This document shows, piece by piece, positions 1-7,055 of a stretch of 64,000 bases of DNA. Every line of letters starts with the position of its first letter. Position 1 is the stretch's first letter. Source of the DNA: Verrucomicrobiota bacterium. GTDB lineage: Bacteria; Verrucomicrobiota; Verrucomicrobiia; Opitutales; Opitutaceae. A program made the translations under genes and the position numbers. The stretch covers positions 55,064 through 119,063 of the forward strand of contig JAEZGX010000006.1 in NCBI GenBank assembly GCA_023416735.1. The letters are read 5' to 3'. The notes beneath the pieces are model-generated. The model was not told where the DNA came from. It worked only from the letters and a program-made list of their open reading frames with translations, and did not search any database.

Positions 1-429
1 GCCGATTACTTCGGCGTAGCGGTGGAGGTGCTGGTGGACGACGCGCGGGATCTACCCGCGGACTATGACGCGCCGACCGCGGAGGAGACATCGGATCATC
101 TCGTCGCTGCACCGCTGGAAGCCGCGGCGAAGCGAGCGAACAAATTGCCAGGCACGGCAAAAGAGCGTCAGGAGGCCTTCGAGATCTACTTACGGCACCT
201 GCGGGACCTCAGAGCGGAAGCAGAGAAGATCGCCGGCGGCGACACGTCGGTTGCCGTCGCCGTGTTCGATCGAATGCTGGCCGCCTGGCTGTCCATCGAA
301 CAGCAGTCGCCCTTGGATAGTGAGGCCGTGAAAGAAGCCATTCTGAGCGGGCGCAAAAAAGGGTTTCGCAGCGCCAGTGAGATCATCCATGGCGTCCATC
401 CCTCCTCGCACGAAGAAAGGACTGGATGA
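1..429 (+). CDS. XRE-family transcriptional regulator, 5' end outside window
   Basis: The reading frame is open from the first base, so only the C-terminal part (about 142 residues) is visible. The first residues (ADYFGVAVEVLVDD) match the last helix and exit of an XRE/Cro-type helix-turn-helix domain, in which an 'ADYFGV...LL' segment is typical. The remaining 125 or so residues are charged and helical, with no domain I recognise; a partner-sensing or dimerisation role is inference. It is followed by a 270-base stretch without a convincing gene and then by small plasmid-like genes, so it may be the regulator of an integrated element. Confidence 0.6.
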   Translation, partial: ADYFGVAVEVLVDDARDLPADYDAPTAEETSDHLVAAPLEAAAKRANKLPGTAKERQEAFEIYLRHLRDLRAEAEKIAGGDTSVAVAVFDRMLAAWLSIEQQSPLDSEAVKEAILSGRKKGFRSASEIIHGVHPSSHEERTG

Positions 430-568
430 TGTCTGCCGACTCATATTGCTCGAGGAACTCCATCAGCAAGCGGCGATCGATCACCGCTTGGGTGAGCGCC
501 GACAGAAGCGGGCAGGTTGCACAGGAGGGGGACAAGGGTGCGGCGGGGCGATCCGGAATCATCACTGA
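389..568 (+). CDS. Possible small protein overlapping the regulator end
   Basis: A 59-codon frame starts at an ATG inside the last 41 bases of the upstream regulator gene. Its first half is amphipathic (PPRTKKGLDDVCRLILLEEL), but the second half is glycine- and cysteine-rich with poor third-position GC bias. An antisense frame covers the same DNA. I list it only because nothing else explains 430-703. It could equally be non-coding. Confidence 0.2.
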   Translation: MASIPPRTKKGLDDVCRLILLEELHQQAAIDHRLGERRQKRAGCTGGGQGCGGAIRNHH

Positions 569-703
569 ATTTTGGGAATGGCTCGGAGGTAAATGAGGTG
601 AAGGGAACAAGAGATAGCCGAAGGGATCTTTCGCCCTGTATGTCCGACACTGTAGGACTCGCGGTGCATTGTTTACCGCCCGTGGTGGCGATGCGCTACG
701 CCG

Positions 704-1072
704 GTGCAAAAACGTCGGCGCCAGCCAGCGCACATCTATTTGCCGCCGCCGCTCGTCGCAGCGGTGAAACTGCGAGCCAAGCAGCTCGATCTCCCGCTGA
801 GCGGCTATTTCAAGGTGCTGCTGCGAAACTACCTTTACGCTGCGTCGCCGCGCTCGATCGAACTCCCGGAGGAGAAGCCGAGCGCTCAGGTGCGCGAGCG
901 TTTACCCTTTTCGGTGCAACCCCAGCTTTGGGCCGACGCCGACGCGGCCGCGTCCCGGCTCGACGGCACGGTGTCCCTCCTGGTGGAGGCGCTCGCCGCC
1001 GCCGATCTACTTTCCCCGTCTGCAGATCTCACCATCTGCGTTCGCGGGCCTAAGCCGAAAATCCAGCAATGA
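704..1072 (+). CDS. Small basic protein with possible ribbon-helix-helix N-terminus
   Basis: This 122-aa frame starts at GTG; no in-frame ATG lies between it and the upstream stop near 653. The N-terminus is basic (QKRRRQ), followed by a beta-like segment (HIYLPPPLVAAV) and a helix pair, resembling the ribbon-helix-helix layout of small plasmid or integrative-element DNA-binding proteins. The C-terminal half is a helical segment rich in Ala and Leu. Its stop overlaps the start of the following lipoprotein gene (ATGA), so the two are probably translated together. The family is not recognised, and DNA binding is inference from the pattern only. Confidence 0.45.
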   Translation: MQKRRRQPAHIYLPPPLVAAVKLRAKQLDLPLSGYFKVLLRNYLYAASPRSIELPEEKPSAQVRERLPFSVQPQLWADADAAASRLDGTVSLLVEALAAADLLSPSADLTICVRGPKPKIQQ

Positions 1073-1404
1073 CCCCAAAAATCCTCGCTTCACTCCTCGG
1101 GTTGGCATTCGCGCTGACCCTTTTTTCTGGCTGCGCGAAGAGAGCGGAAGCCACGTCCAGGCCTGCGGCGCCAGCGCCAGAAAACGGCGTCGCATTCGAA
1201 GCCGGCCGTGTGAAAGGTCACCAACTCGCCGGGATCGCGCTCAATGCGGGCTGGAATGCGCCGACGGGCCAAGCGCTCGCCGGACTTGCCCGTCTCCACG
1301 GCAACGACTGTGGCTTCTCCGGCGCGGATCGAGACACATGGGAGCGCGGTCTCATCAGCGGTTACCGCGATCGGTATCGTGAAGCGAGGGGGGCCGCCTG
1401 GTGA
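1069..1404 (+). CDS. Small putative lipoprotein
   Basis: The 111-aa product begins with a lipoprotein signal peptide: a hydrophobic core followed by the lipobox LFSGC, with the modified cysteine at about residue 22, so the mature protein is predicted to be membrane-anchored. The mature part (about 90 aa) has a single further cysteine and a helical C-terminal half ending in a Tyr/Arg-rich segment. It overlaps the upstream gene by ATGA and the next small ORF by GTGA, an arrangement typical of tightly packed mobile-element operons. No family is recognised; a small entry-exclusion or transfer-associated lipoprotein is one possibility. Confidence 0.5.
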   Translation: MTPKILASLLGLAFALTLFSGCAKRAEATSRPAAPAPENGVAFEAGRVKGHQLAGIALNAGWNAPTGQALAGLARLHGNDCGFSGADRDTWERGLISGYRDRYREARGAAW

Positions 1405-1538
1405 AGCACCGCCGACCCGCCGCAGAGCCCCCGCAGGGCCGCCGCCGCTTCGAAGTTTGGACCCTTTCCACTGACGGAAGCAGACCCTTTTCGCCCGTCC
1501 TTGGCGTCCAGCCCCACGCGCGGGCGCTAAGTCGCTGA
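1401..1538 (+). CDS. Possible 45-aa ORF, maybe the truncated start of a longer gene
   Basis: The GTG start overlaps the upstream stop (GTGA), continuing the pattern of overlapping genes from 704 onward. The product is basic and proline-rich, contains the segment RRRFEVWTLSTDG, and then stops. No match is recognised. The overlap argues for translation. The short length, close to a tRNA-like remnant at 1644, suggests an element-borne gene cut off by deletion. Confidence 0.3.
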   Translation: MKHRRPAAEPPQGRRRFEVWTLSTDGSRPFSPVLGVQPHARALSR

Positions 1539-1604
1539 CAATCAGAGGCCTCCCGTGCTATTCCGGCCTCTGCAACCCTGCTCCTGATTTATTCCCGGTC
1601 TCAG

Positions 1605-1638
1605 AAAACCCGCTAACGTTTAATGGTTAACGGGTTTT
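1605..1638. terminator. Terminator-like hairpin flanking the tRNA remnant
   Basis: Arms of 13 bases (1605-1617 and 1626-1638) pair with one mismatch around an 8-base loop. Both outer flanks carry A4/T4 runs, so the hairpin could terminate transcription in either direction. It lies directly 3' of the minus-strand tRNA-like remnant and after the small + strand genes. Confidence 0.55.
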
Positions 1639-1643
1639 CAAAA

Positions 1644-1675
1644 TGGCGGGATGGACGGGACTCGAACCCGCGAGT
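1644..1675 (-). other. tRNA 3'-end-like remnant, candidate attachment-site scar
   Basis: On the minus strand this reads as a T-arm (5-bp stem, loop TTCGAGT), then a 7-base acceptor strand CCATCCC, a discriminator G and CCA. The bases upstream on that strand (to about 1745) contain no matching acceptor GGGATGG, no D-arm and no anticodon loop with U33. The pioB terminator at 1754 leaves no room for a complete gene. Duplicated tRNA 3' ends are common attachment sites of integrated elements, so this is read as an att-like scar. A chance match or a decayed tRNA gene remain possible. Confidence 0.4.
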
Positions 1676-1745
1676 TGATGTTCACCGTCTGCGTGACATC
1701 CGGCCCCCTCGAGCGCCCCCGGCATGCGACGGCTACGCCGCTAAT

Positions 1746-1778
1746 GAAAAATTCGCCGACGCCTGCACGGCGTCGGCG
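1746..1778 (-). terminator. Intrinsic terminator of the electron-conduit operon
   Basis: A perfect 10-bp stem (1754-1763 with 1769-1778, loop TGCAC) is followed on the minus strand by AATTTTTC, a classical Rho-independent terminator. It lies 30 bases after the stop of the PioB-like gene and closes the minus-strand operon that starts near 6781. Confidence 0.8.
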
Positions 1779-1807
1779 TTCCTGTTCTCTGCCACCCAAC
1801 CAACCCG

Positions 1808-3844
1808 TCAAAAGATATACTGCACCTTCCCATAGAGCACGTGCGCGTCGAAGTCATTCATCCCGGGCCACGTCTCGTCGCGGTTCGTCACATAGCCATA
1901 CTTGAAGGTGTAGATCAGCGTCTCGCTCTGCCGGCGCTTCCACGTCAGATAAGCCGCCTCCTGCTTCTGGCTCACGCCGTAGGGCAGTGAGGTCGCCGAG
2001 TTGTCGAGGAAGTTGGACGCGTTGAACAGCGAGCAGTCGATCAGCAGGTCGTCGCGATCCGTCAGCACGTAGCCGCCGCCGAGCACGACGTTCACGTAGT
2101 TGTTGTCGCCGTGCTGGACGAACTGATACGCGGGCGTCTTCAGCTGGTCGTAAGTCACGTTCACATTCCCCGTCACATAGAGCCGGTTTGTCGGGCTCCA
2201 CGTCACGCTCTGGCTGATGATGTGCGCCGTCAGCTCCGAGCTCTGCACGGGAGCGAGCCCCGCCTCGATGCTGTTGATCGTCGAGGTTTGATAATCGTAA
2301 CGCGACACCAGGCTCAGCTTCGAAAACGGACGCCAGGTCATGCGGAAATTCACATCGTGCGTCTCGAAATCCTGGTCGGTGATGTAGGCCGGATAACGAT
2401 CGCCGCCCGTCACCGGCGTGTTGTCACGCATCGGATCGTAATCGTTCACCTTCACCTTGAAATAATACTGCGCGGCAAAGGTCAGACCGGGCTTCGCATA
2501 CCAGTTCGCATTCAGCGAATACTTCTGCGTGCTGCGTTCGTTATCCATCGGGCGGTCGATCGTCTTCTGCCCGGTGTGGTGGATGATCCGCTCTTCGTTC
2601 AGCTGGCCGCTGCCCTGCACCCATTCCGCCTCGCCGCTGAAGACCCAGTTAGGCTTCCCCGTGTAGCGCACTTCGATCGCCTCGGAAAACTCGTCCCAGT
2701 CATTGTGGTGATCGCCTTCGACGTCTTCCAGAATCGCCGGCACCGCCGCACCGCTCCCGAAATTCGTCTCCACAAATTCCGCCATCGTCTCCTGCCGCCG
2801 GTTTTCGTAGCGGAAGCTCGGCCGGATCGTCCAATGCTTCCGCGGCGTATAAACCCCGTTCAGGTTCAACACCGTCTGCTTCAACTGGGCGTGGCCTTCG
2901 AGATCGTAGAATCCTTCGTCGCGCTGCTGCCGCCGCACGAAGGCAGGATCGAACACCGGATCATAACTCTGCCCATAGATGCGGCTGCCATGGATCAGCG
3001 TGTCGAGTTTCGTAATCAGCGCGCCGCCGGAAAGCGTGAGCTGCTCGCTGATCTTGCGCTGATAATATCCGTGCGTCGCCCACAGGTCGTTCGCCGTGCC
3101 GTCTTTCTGCGTGACGATTCGATCCGCCGCCTCGAAGGGCCGGCGTCGATTGTAGCGCTTGTTGTTCAACTGGGTCTCCGAATAACGCGTGCCGACGTTC
3201 CACTTCTGGTTCGGCTGCGACTGATTGCCGACATCGAGCGAGATCGTCTGCACGACTTCATCGATGTCGTAAAAACCCGGCACAATGTTGCGCGTGCCAT
3301 ACGGCGCGCCGACCAGATTCGTGTCCCCCCAATGCGTCGTGCTTTTCGTGCCGCTGCGCTCGGCCCGATCATAACGCAGACGGATCAATGTCTGGTTTTC
3401 CAAATACGCCCCGACTTCGATCCACGCCTTGCTGCGATCGATCGCGAGTTCCTCGTCGAACAACGTGAAGCGCGTGTCGCGCGGACGAAACACGCCGCCT
3501 GAGCCGTCATACCAAACCCGATACTGCTGGAATCCGGCATCGATGTAGAACTTGTCCAGTTTCTCGTAGCGGCCCGCGATGCGGTAATCGTAGTCGAAGG
3601 GCAGCACGCGCGCCTCGAACGTGAAGAGGTCGTCGTCCCCTTCACGCGTGAGGCGATACTCTTCCAATCCGCCCATCACATCCTTGTTGCGCTGGAGCAT
3701 CTGATGAAACGCCGGGCGGTCTCCTTCCTGCAGGGCGCCGCCGGCGGCAACCGTAACGACACCGCTCGTGGTCACGGTCTGGCCGAACAACGCGGCCGGA
3801 GCGATCAGAAGGGCCCAGAGGGCGCGGGAGCGAAAGCTTTGCAT
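1808..3844 (-). CDS. MtrB/PioB-family outer-membrane porin of an electron conduit
   Basis: The 678-aa product has a signal peptide (cleavage near LFGQ, residue 22) and then a long run of alternating aromatic and polar segments ending in YGKVQYIF, with a C-terminal Phe as in beta-barrel outer-membrane proteins. Length and texture match the MtrB/PioB 'decaheme-associated outer membrane protein' family, which sheathes a periplasmic multiheme cytochrome so that electrons cross the outer membrane. The N-terminal CXXC of Shewanella MtrB is absent. The gene lies 30 bases downstream of the octaheme cytochrome gene and is last in the operon, as expected for the pair. Direction of electron flow cannot be read from the sequence. 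Confidence 0.8.
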   Translation of the reverse strand: MQSFRSRALWALLIAPAALFGQTVTTSGVVTVAAGGALQEGDRPAFHQMLQRNKDVMGGLEEYRLTREGDDDLFTFEARVLPFDYDYRIAGRYEKLDKFYIDAGFQQYRVWYDGSGGVFRPRDTRFTLFDEELAIDRSKAWIEVGAYLENQTLIRLRYDRAERSGTKSTTHWGDTNLVGAPYGTRNIVPGFYDIDEVVQTISLDVGNQSQPNQKWNVGTRYSETQLNNKRYNRRRPFEAADRIVTQKDGTANDLWATHGYYQRKISEQLTLSGGALITKLDTLIHGSRIYGQSYDPVFDPAFVRRQQRDEGFYDLEGHAQLKQTVLNLNGVYTPRKHWTIRPSFRYENRRQETMAEFVETNFGSGAAVPAILEDVEGDHHNDWDEFSEAIEVRYTGKPNWVFSGEAEWVQGSGQLNEERIIHHTGQKTIDRPMDNERSTQKYSLNANWYAKPGLTFAAQYYFKVKVNDYDPMRDNTPVTGGDRYPAYITDQDFETHDVNFRMTWRPFSKLSLVSRYDYQTSTINSIEAGLAPVQSSELTAHIISQSVTWSPTNRLYVTGNVNVTYDQLKTPAYQFVQHGDNNYVNVVLGGGYVLTDRDDLLIDCSLFNASNFLDNSATSLPYGVSQKQEAAYLTWKRRQSETLIYTFKYGYVTNRDETWPGMNDFDAHVLYGKVQYIF

Positions 3845-3874
3845 GGCGCGGGTGGGTTGAGGGGACGTTCGAAA

Positions 3875-4657
3875 TTAGAAGCGAAGCGACGAGTTGACGT
3901 GCGAGCCGTGAACCGCCTCGTGGCAGCCCGCGGTCCAACACGTGCCGCGCTGGACGAAGGCCGCGTGATCGCGACCACCGATCATCAGCTGACCGCTCGC
4001 CGTCTGCTGTTGGAAGTGGCACTGCAGGCACAGCGTCTGATTGCGCGACTTGAGCATCTTCGCGTTCACCGTGCCGTGCGGGTTGTGACAAGTCGTGCAG
4101 TTGTCGCGCAGCGCTTCGTGCTCGAACACGAACGGTCCGCGCTGCGCCTCGTGACAGCTGAGGCAGGACGCATCCGCCGATGCCAGCGACGTCCCGCCGC
4201 CGATCACCGCGTCACCCGAGTGCGGATTGTGGCAATCGTTGCAGCTCACCTTGCCCTCCAACACCGGATGCGCATGCGGCGCCGCAAACTCGCCGCGCTT
4301 ATCCAAGTGACACTGGAAACAGGTCTCCGGCGAACTTCCGGGATTCACGATCGTGCCCAGCTCGCCGCCTGACTTCACGTGCGCGCTGCCCGGGCCGTGA
4401 CACGACTCGCACCCGATCCCGAGCGCGTGATTGCCGCTCGTCATGAGGTTCGCATGCGTCGCATCGTGAAATGCCGACGTCACGTTTTCATGGCATTCCG
4501 CGCATTCCTGCGAGCCGACGAACTTCGCGTTCGGCACCGTGGCCGGAGGAGCCATCAGCGTGCGGTTCACCGTCACGCAACCGATCAACAGGAGTCCCCA
4601 CACGGCGACACCGCCGAAGAGCAGGGTATTTTTCGTGCAACGAAAACGTGGGGTCAT
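3875..4657 (-). CDS. Octaheme c-type cytochrome lipoprotein, DmsE/MtrA-like
   Basis: The 260-aa product starts with a lipoprotein signal (LLIGC, Cys near residue 27). It carries seven CXXCH motifs (CAECH, CESCH, CFQCH, CNDCH, CLSCH, CTTCH, CLQCH) and an eighth, expanded CX4CH (CWTAGCH), so eight covalent hemes are predicted. Spacing, and histidines such as those in HATHANLM and HNPH, resemble the DmsE/MtrA/PioA family, whose usual members are decaheme; this one is shorter. Placed directly upstream of the PioB-like porin, it is the probable electron wire inserted in the barrel. A lipid anchor on this partner is less usual than a soluble periplasmic form. Confidence 0.82.
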   Translation of the reverse strand: MTPRFRCTKNTLLFGGVAVWGLLLIGCVTVNRTLMAPPATVPNAKFVGSQECAECHENVTSAFHDATHANLMTSGNHALGIGCESCHGPGSAHVKSGGELGTIVNPGSSPETCFQCHLDKRGEFAAPHAHPVLEGKVSCNDCHNPHSGDAVIGGGTSLASADASCLSCHEAQRGPFVFEHEALRDNCTTCHNPHGTVNAKMLKSRNQTLCLQCHFQQQTASGQLMIGGRDHAAFVQRGTCWTAGCHEAVHGSHVNSSLRF

Positions 4658-4880
4658 ACGAGGAAGCGTTGGCGGCTGAGTTGGTTTCCGCAGGACGGCT
4701 GGTCAGGCAGTATGCCGAAGTCTATCGGCTAACGGCGCGGTTGGCTGCGCATGGTTTGGCGGGGTCCACGCAGCCATTGCGGCAAATCTTGGCGGCAAAC
4801 CGTGCACACTCCCTCCGGCAACGCATGCGCCCCGCCGCGGATAAGAGATGGCTTGCACGGGCTCCCTCCTCGCCGAGCGC

Positions 4881-6374
4881 TTACTTCTGAATCCCGCCGT
4901 TGTGGCAGTCCGAGCACGTGAGATCCGGATCGAGGTCGCCATCCGGATGCTCGAACTCGAGTCCGGTCGCCGACAACAACTCCAGCTGCGACCCGCTGCC
5001 CTGCGACAGGATGGTGTGACACGAGTTGCAGTCGCTCGACCGCACGCCTTCGCCCGTCTCCGTCTTGTGCTTGTCGTCATGGCAGCGGAAACAGCCGAGC
5101 CAGTCCTTGTGCCCGATGTTGTTCGGATACACGCGCCAGTCCGCCTTCCGTTCCGGGAAGATCGATGTCGCGAACAACCGCTGCACGGTCTCCACCGCTC
5201 CGGCCAGATGCGGATGACCGCTGTAACGAGATTCCAAATACGCAGCAATTTTGCCCGGCGCCTCCGCATCCGTCGCCATTTCCTGCTCCATCGCTTTCAC
5301 CGCCTCGCGCTTGATGTTCGGCAGCTGCGTGCTGAGCGCCCCCGACGCCATCGCCCGCTCGACCAGATCGTTCGCCGTCGGAAATACGTGCGCCGGCCGA
5401 TTGTGGCAATCCATGCAATCCATCACGCGAATCTTCTCCGCCGGCGGCTCGCCTTCGAACTCCTCCGTCTTGAACACCCGCGCGGTGCCGTTGCGCAGAT
5501 TGGTGACGCGCATCCACGGGATCTCCTGCCGCTTTTCGTCGGTCGCGTAGTATTCCACTTTCTCGTTCTCGTTCACGTGCCAGTGGATCCCGCCAGGCGG
5601 CGCGTCCGGGTTGCTCTGGTTCACGTGCATCAACATCCGCACGCTGTAGGGCGTGTTCTTCTTATCGGAGAGAAAGTGCGTGTAGTTGATGTCGACGTTG
5701 CCGTGAAATTTCTCCGGCCAGTGACACTTCTCACAGATGTCCTGCGCCGGTCGCAGGTTTTTCAACGGCGTCTCGATCGGCCGGTTGTAGTTGTCCAGCG
5801 TATACGCGATCAGCTGGTGCACACCGTTGATCTTCGCTTTGAAGAACCACTCCGCCCCGGAACCGATGTGGCATTCGACGCAGTCGACGCGTGCATGCGA
5901 GCCGCGTTTATACGTCACTAGCTCCGGGTTCATCGCTTGGTGACACACCTCGCCGCAGAACTGCACCGACTCGGAATAATGATACGTCTGATAACTCCCA
6001 AACGCGCTCAGCAGCAGGAATCCCAACGCGCCGCAGCCAAACACCGCCATTATCCGCCGCTGCCTCGGATTCGTGAAATCCAGCCGCCACTTGTCGGGCA
6101 TCGTCGCCGCGTGCTTGATCGCCCAGCGCCGCTGCAACCACGCCCCGAGCCCCGCCAAGACGAGCCCGCCAATCAGGAAGCTCGGAGCGACAATATACGT
6201 GAAGATTCCCAGATACGGATTCGCGTCGCCTTGCGTGAAATCCATCCACACCAGCAGCGCGAACGAGAACAACGCCCCCACCGCCACCACGAAACCGATC
6301 GCACTGATCCAGTTGTTGAAATGCGAACGCACCCGCGGCGCATTCGTCGGCAGATTCGAGCTGGAATTCGACAT
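4881..6374 (-). CDS. NapC/NirT-type heptaheme inner-membrane cytochrome, ImcH-like
   Basis: The 497-aa product (ATG at 6374 preferred over a TTG eight codons upstream) has three predicted membrane helices near residues 24-44, 52-77 and 105-125, then a periplasmic part with a variant CX3CH (CGEVCH) and six CXXCH motifs (CVECH, CEKCH, CMDCH, CFRCH, CNSCH, CSDCH). The segment FCGEVCH...HARVDCVECH followed by PIETPLKNLRPAQ...CEKCHWP matches the NapC/NirT-type proteins such as Geobacter ImcH, which oxidise menaquinol and pass electrons to periplasmic cytochromes. It sits between the monoheme cytochrome gene and the octaheme gene, so it probably feeds the conduit from the quinone pool. Substrate and potential are inference. 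Confidence 0.8.
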   Translation of the reverse strand: MSNSSSNLPTNAPRVRSHFNNWISAIGFVVAVGALFSFALLVWMDFTQGDANPYLGIFTYIVAPSFLIGGLVLAGLGAWLQRRWAIKHAATMPDKWRLDFTNPRQRRIMAVFGCGALGFLLLSAFGSYQTYHYSESVQFCGEVCHQAMNPELVTYKRGSHARVDCVECHIGSGAEWFFKAKINGVHQLIAYTLDNYNRPIETPLKNLRPAQDICEKCHWPEKFHGNVDINYTHFLSDKKNTPYSVRMLMHVNQSNPDAPPGGIHWHVNENEKVEYYATDEKRQEIPWMRVTNLRNGTARVFKTEEFEGEPPAEKIRVMDCMDCHNRPAHVFPTANDLVERAMASGALSTQLPNIKREAVKAMEQEMATDAEAPGKIAAYLESRYSGHPHLAGAVETVQRLFATSIFPERKADWRVYPNNIGHKDWLGCFRCHDDKHKTETGEGVRSSDCNSCHTILSQGSGSQLELLSATGLEFEHPDGDLDPDLTCSDCHNGGIQK

Positions 6375-6442
6375 GGTGCTGGAAATGGGGCGCTGCAATC
6401 CGCCCCTCGTCCGAGATCTCGCTTCAACCGCCGCCGCTCATC

Positions 6443-6781
6443 TCATCCCTTGAACGCGCGAATGAACGCCACGAATTCCTTGATCTCCTCGGCCGAGAGT
6501 TCGTCGCCGAATCCTTTCATCTTCTCCTTCCCGTTCTCATCCTTCACGCCTTCCGTCGTGATGCGAATGATGTCCTCATCGGTCATCTCCGCCTGCACGT
6601 TCGCATCGGTGTAGTCTTTCACCTTGAGGCGCTTTCCGACCTTGGTCTGCCCCTTGCCATCCGCGCCATGGCATTTCTGGCAGTGATTTCCCCAGTTCTC
6701 CGCCACCGGCGCCGCCTGGCTCAGTCCTGCGGGAACGACAAACACGAGGCCGACGAGAATGATCTTTGCGATGGAGTTCAT
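6443..6781 (-). CDS. Periplasmic monoheme cytochrome c
   Basis: The 112-aa product has a signal peptide (to about LSQA, residue 24), one heme-binding CQKCH near residue 36 and a class I cytochrome c-like C-terminal helix (AEEIKEFVAFIRAF). The ATG at 6781 is chosen because it begins the signal peptide; an extension to 6913 would precede it with a charged tail. It is the first gene of the minus-strand operon and is followed 68 bases later by the heptaheme gene. It is likely a diffusible carrier between the inner-membrane cytochrome and periplasmic acceptors. Confidence 0.85.
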   Translation of the reverse strand: MNSIAKIILVGLVFVVPAGLSQAAPVAENWGNHCQKCHGADGKGQTKVGKRLKVKDYTDANVQAEMTDEDIIRITTEGVKDENGKEKMKGFGDELSAEEIKEFVAFIRAFKG

Positions 6782-7055
6782 GATTTCGGATTTCGGAAGG
6801 GTTGAGCCGCTACTCGGGGTTTGCTGCAGCTTGCCCGAATCCTCGCGCCGCGACTGCGCAGCTTTTGGCAGCCTGCGCGCATCGTTTGTGTCGCCCGCCA
6901 GAAATTCCTGCACAGCCGCTCCGCACTTCCTGCCGACGCGTCACAAGGTTTGAACAGCAGAGCACAAGAGATGCGCAGCACCGCCGTGACTCTTCAGGCA
7001 TCCTTCAGCCAGCGCGCCGCCTTCCGCGAATCGCCGACCACCCTTCCCATTCTTT
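6782..7055. promoter_or_regulatory. Divergent intergenic region between cytochrome operon and resB-ccsA
   Basis: This 274-base gap separates two divergently transcribed units and must hold both promoters. I could not identify convincing -35/-10 pairs or an operator by eye. Confidence 0.35.

Noticed and set aside
383..733. 116-codon minus-strand frame over the left gap
   Set aside because: No start context, overlaps other candidates on the opposite strand, composition unlike its neighbours.
1623..1905. Two small + strand ORFs over the tRNA-like segment (WRDGRDSNPR-type and MDGTRTRE-type proteins)
   Set aside because: These translations are the well-known artefact of reading a reversed tRNA T-arm/acceptor sequence; the DNA is better explained as a tRNA remnant plus the pioB terminator.
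2111..3502. 463-codon + strand frame opposite the PioB-like gene
   Set aside because: Antisense shadow of the barrel gene; Arg/His-rich, no start context or domain.
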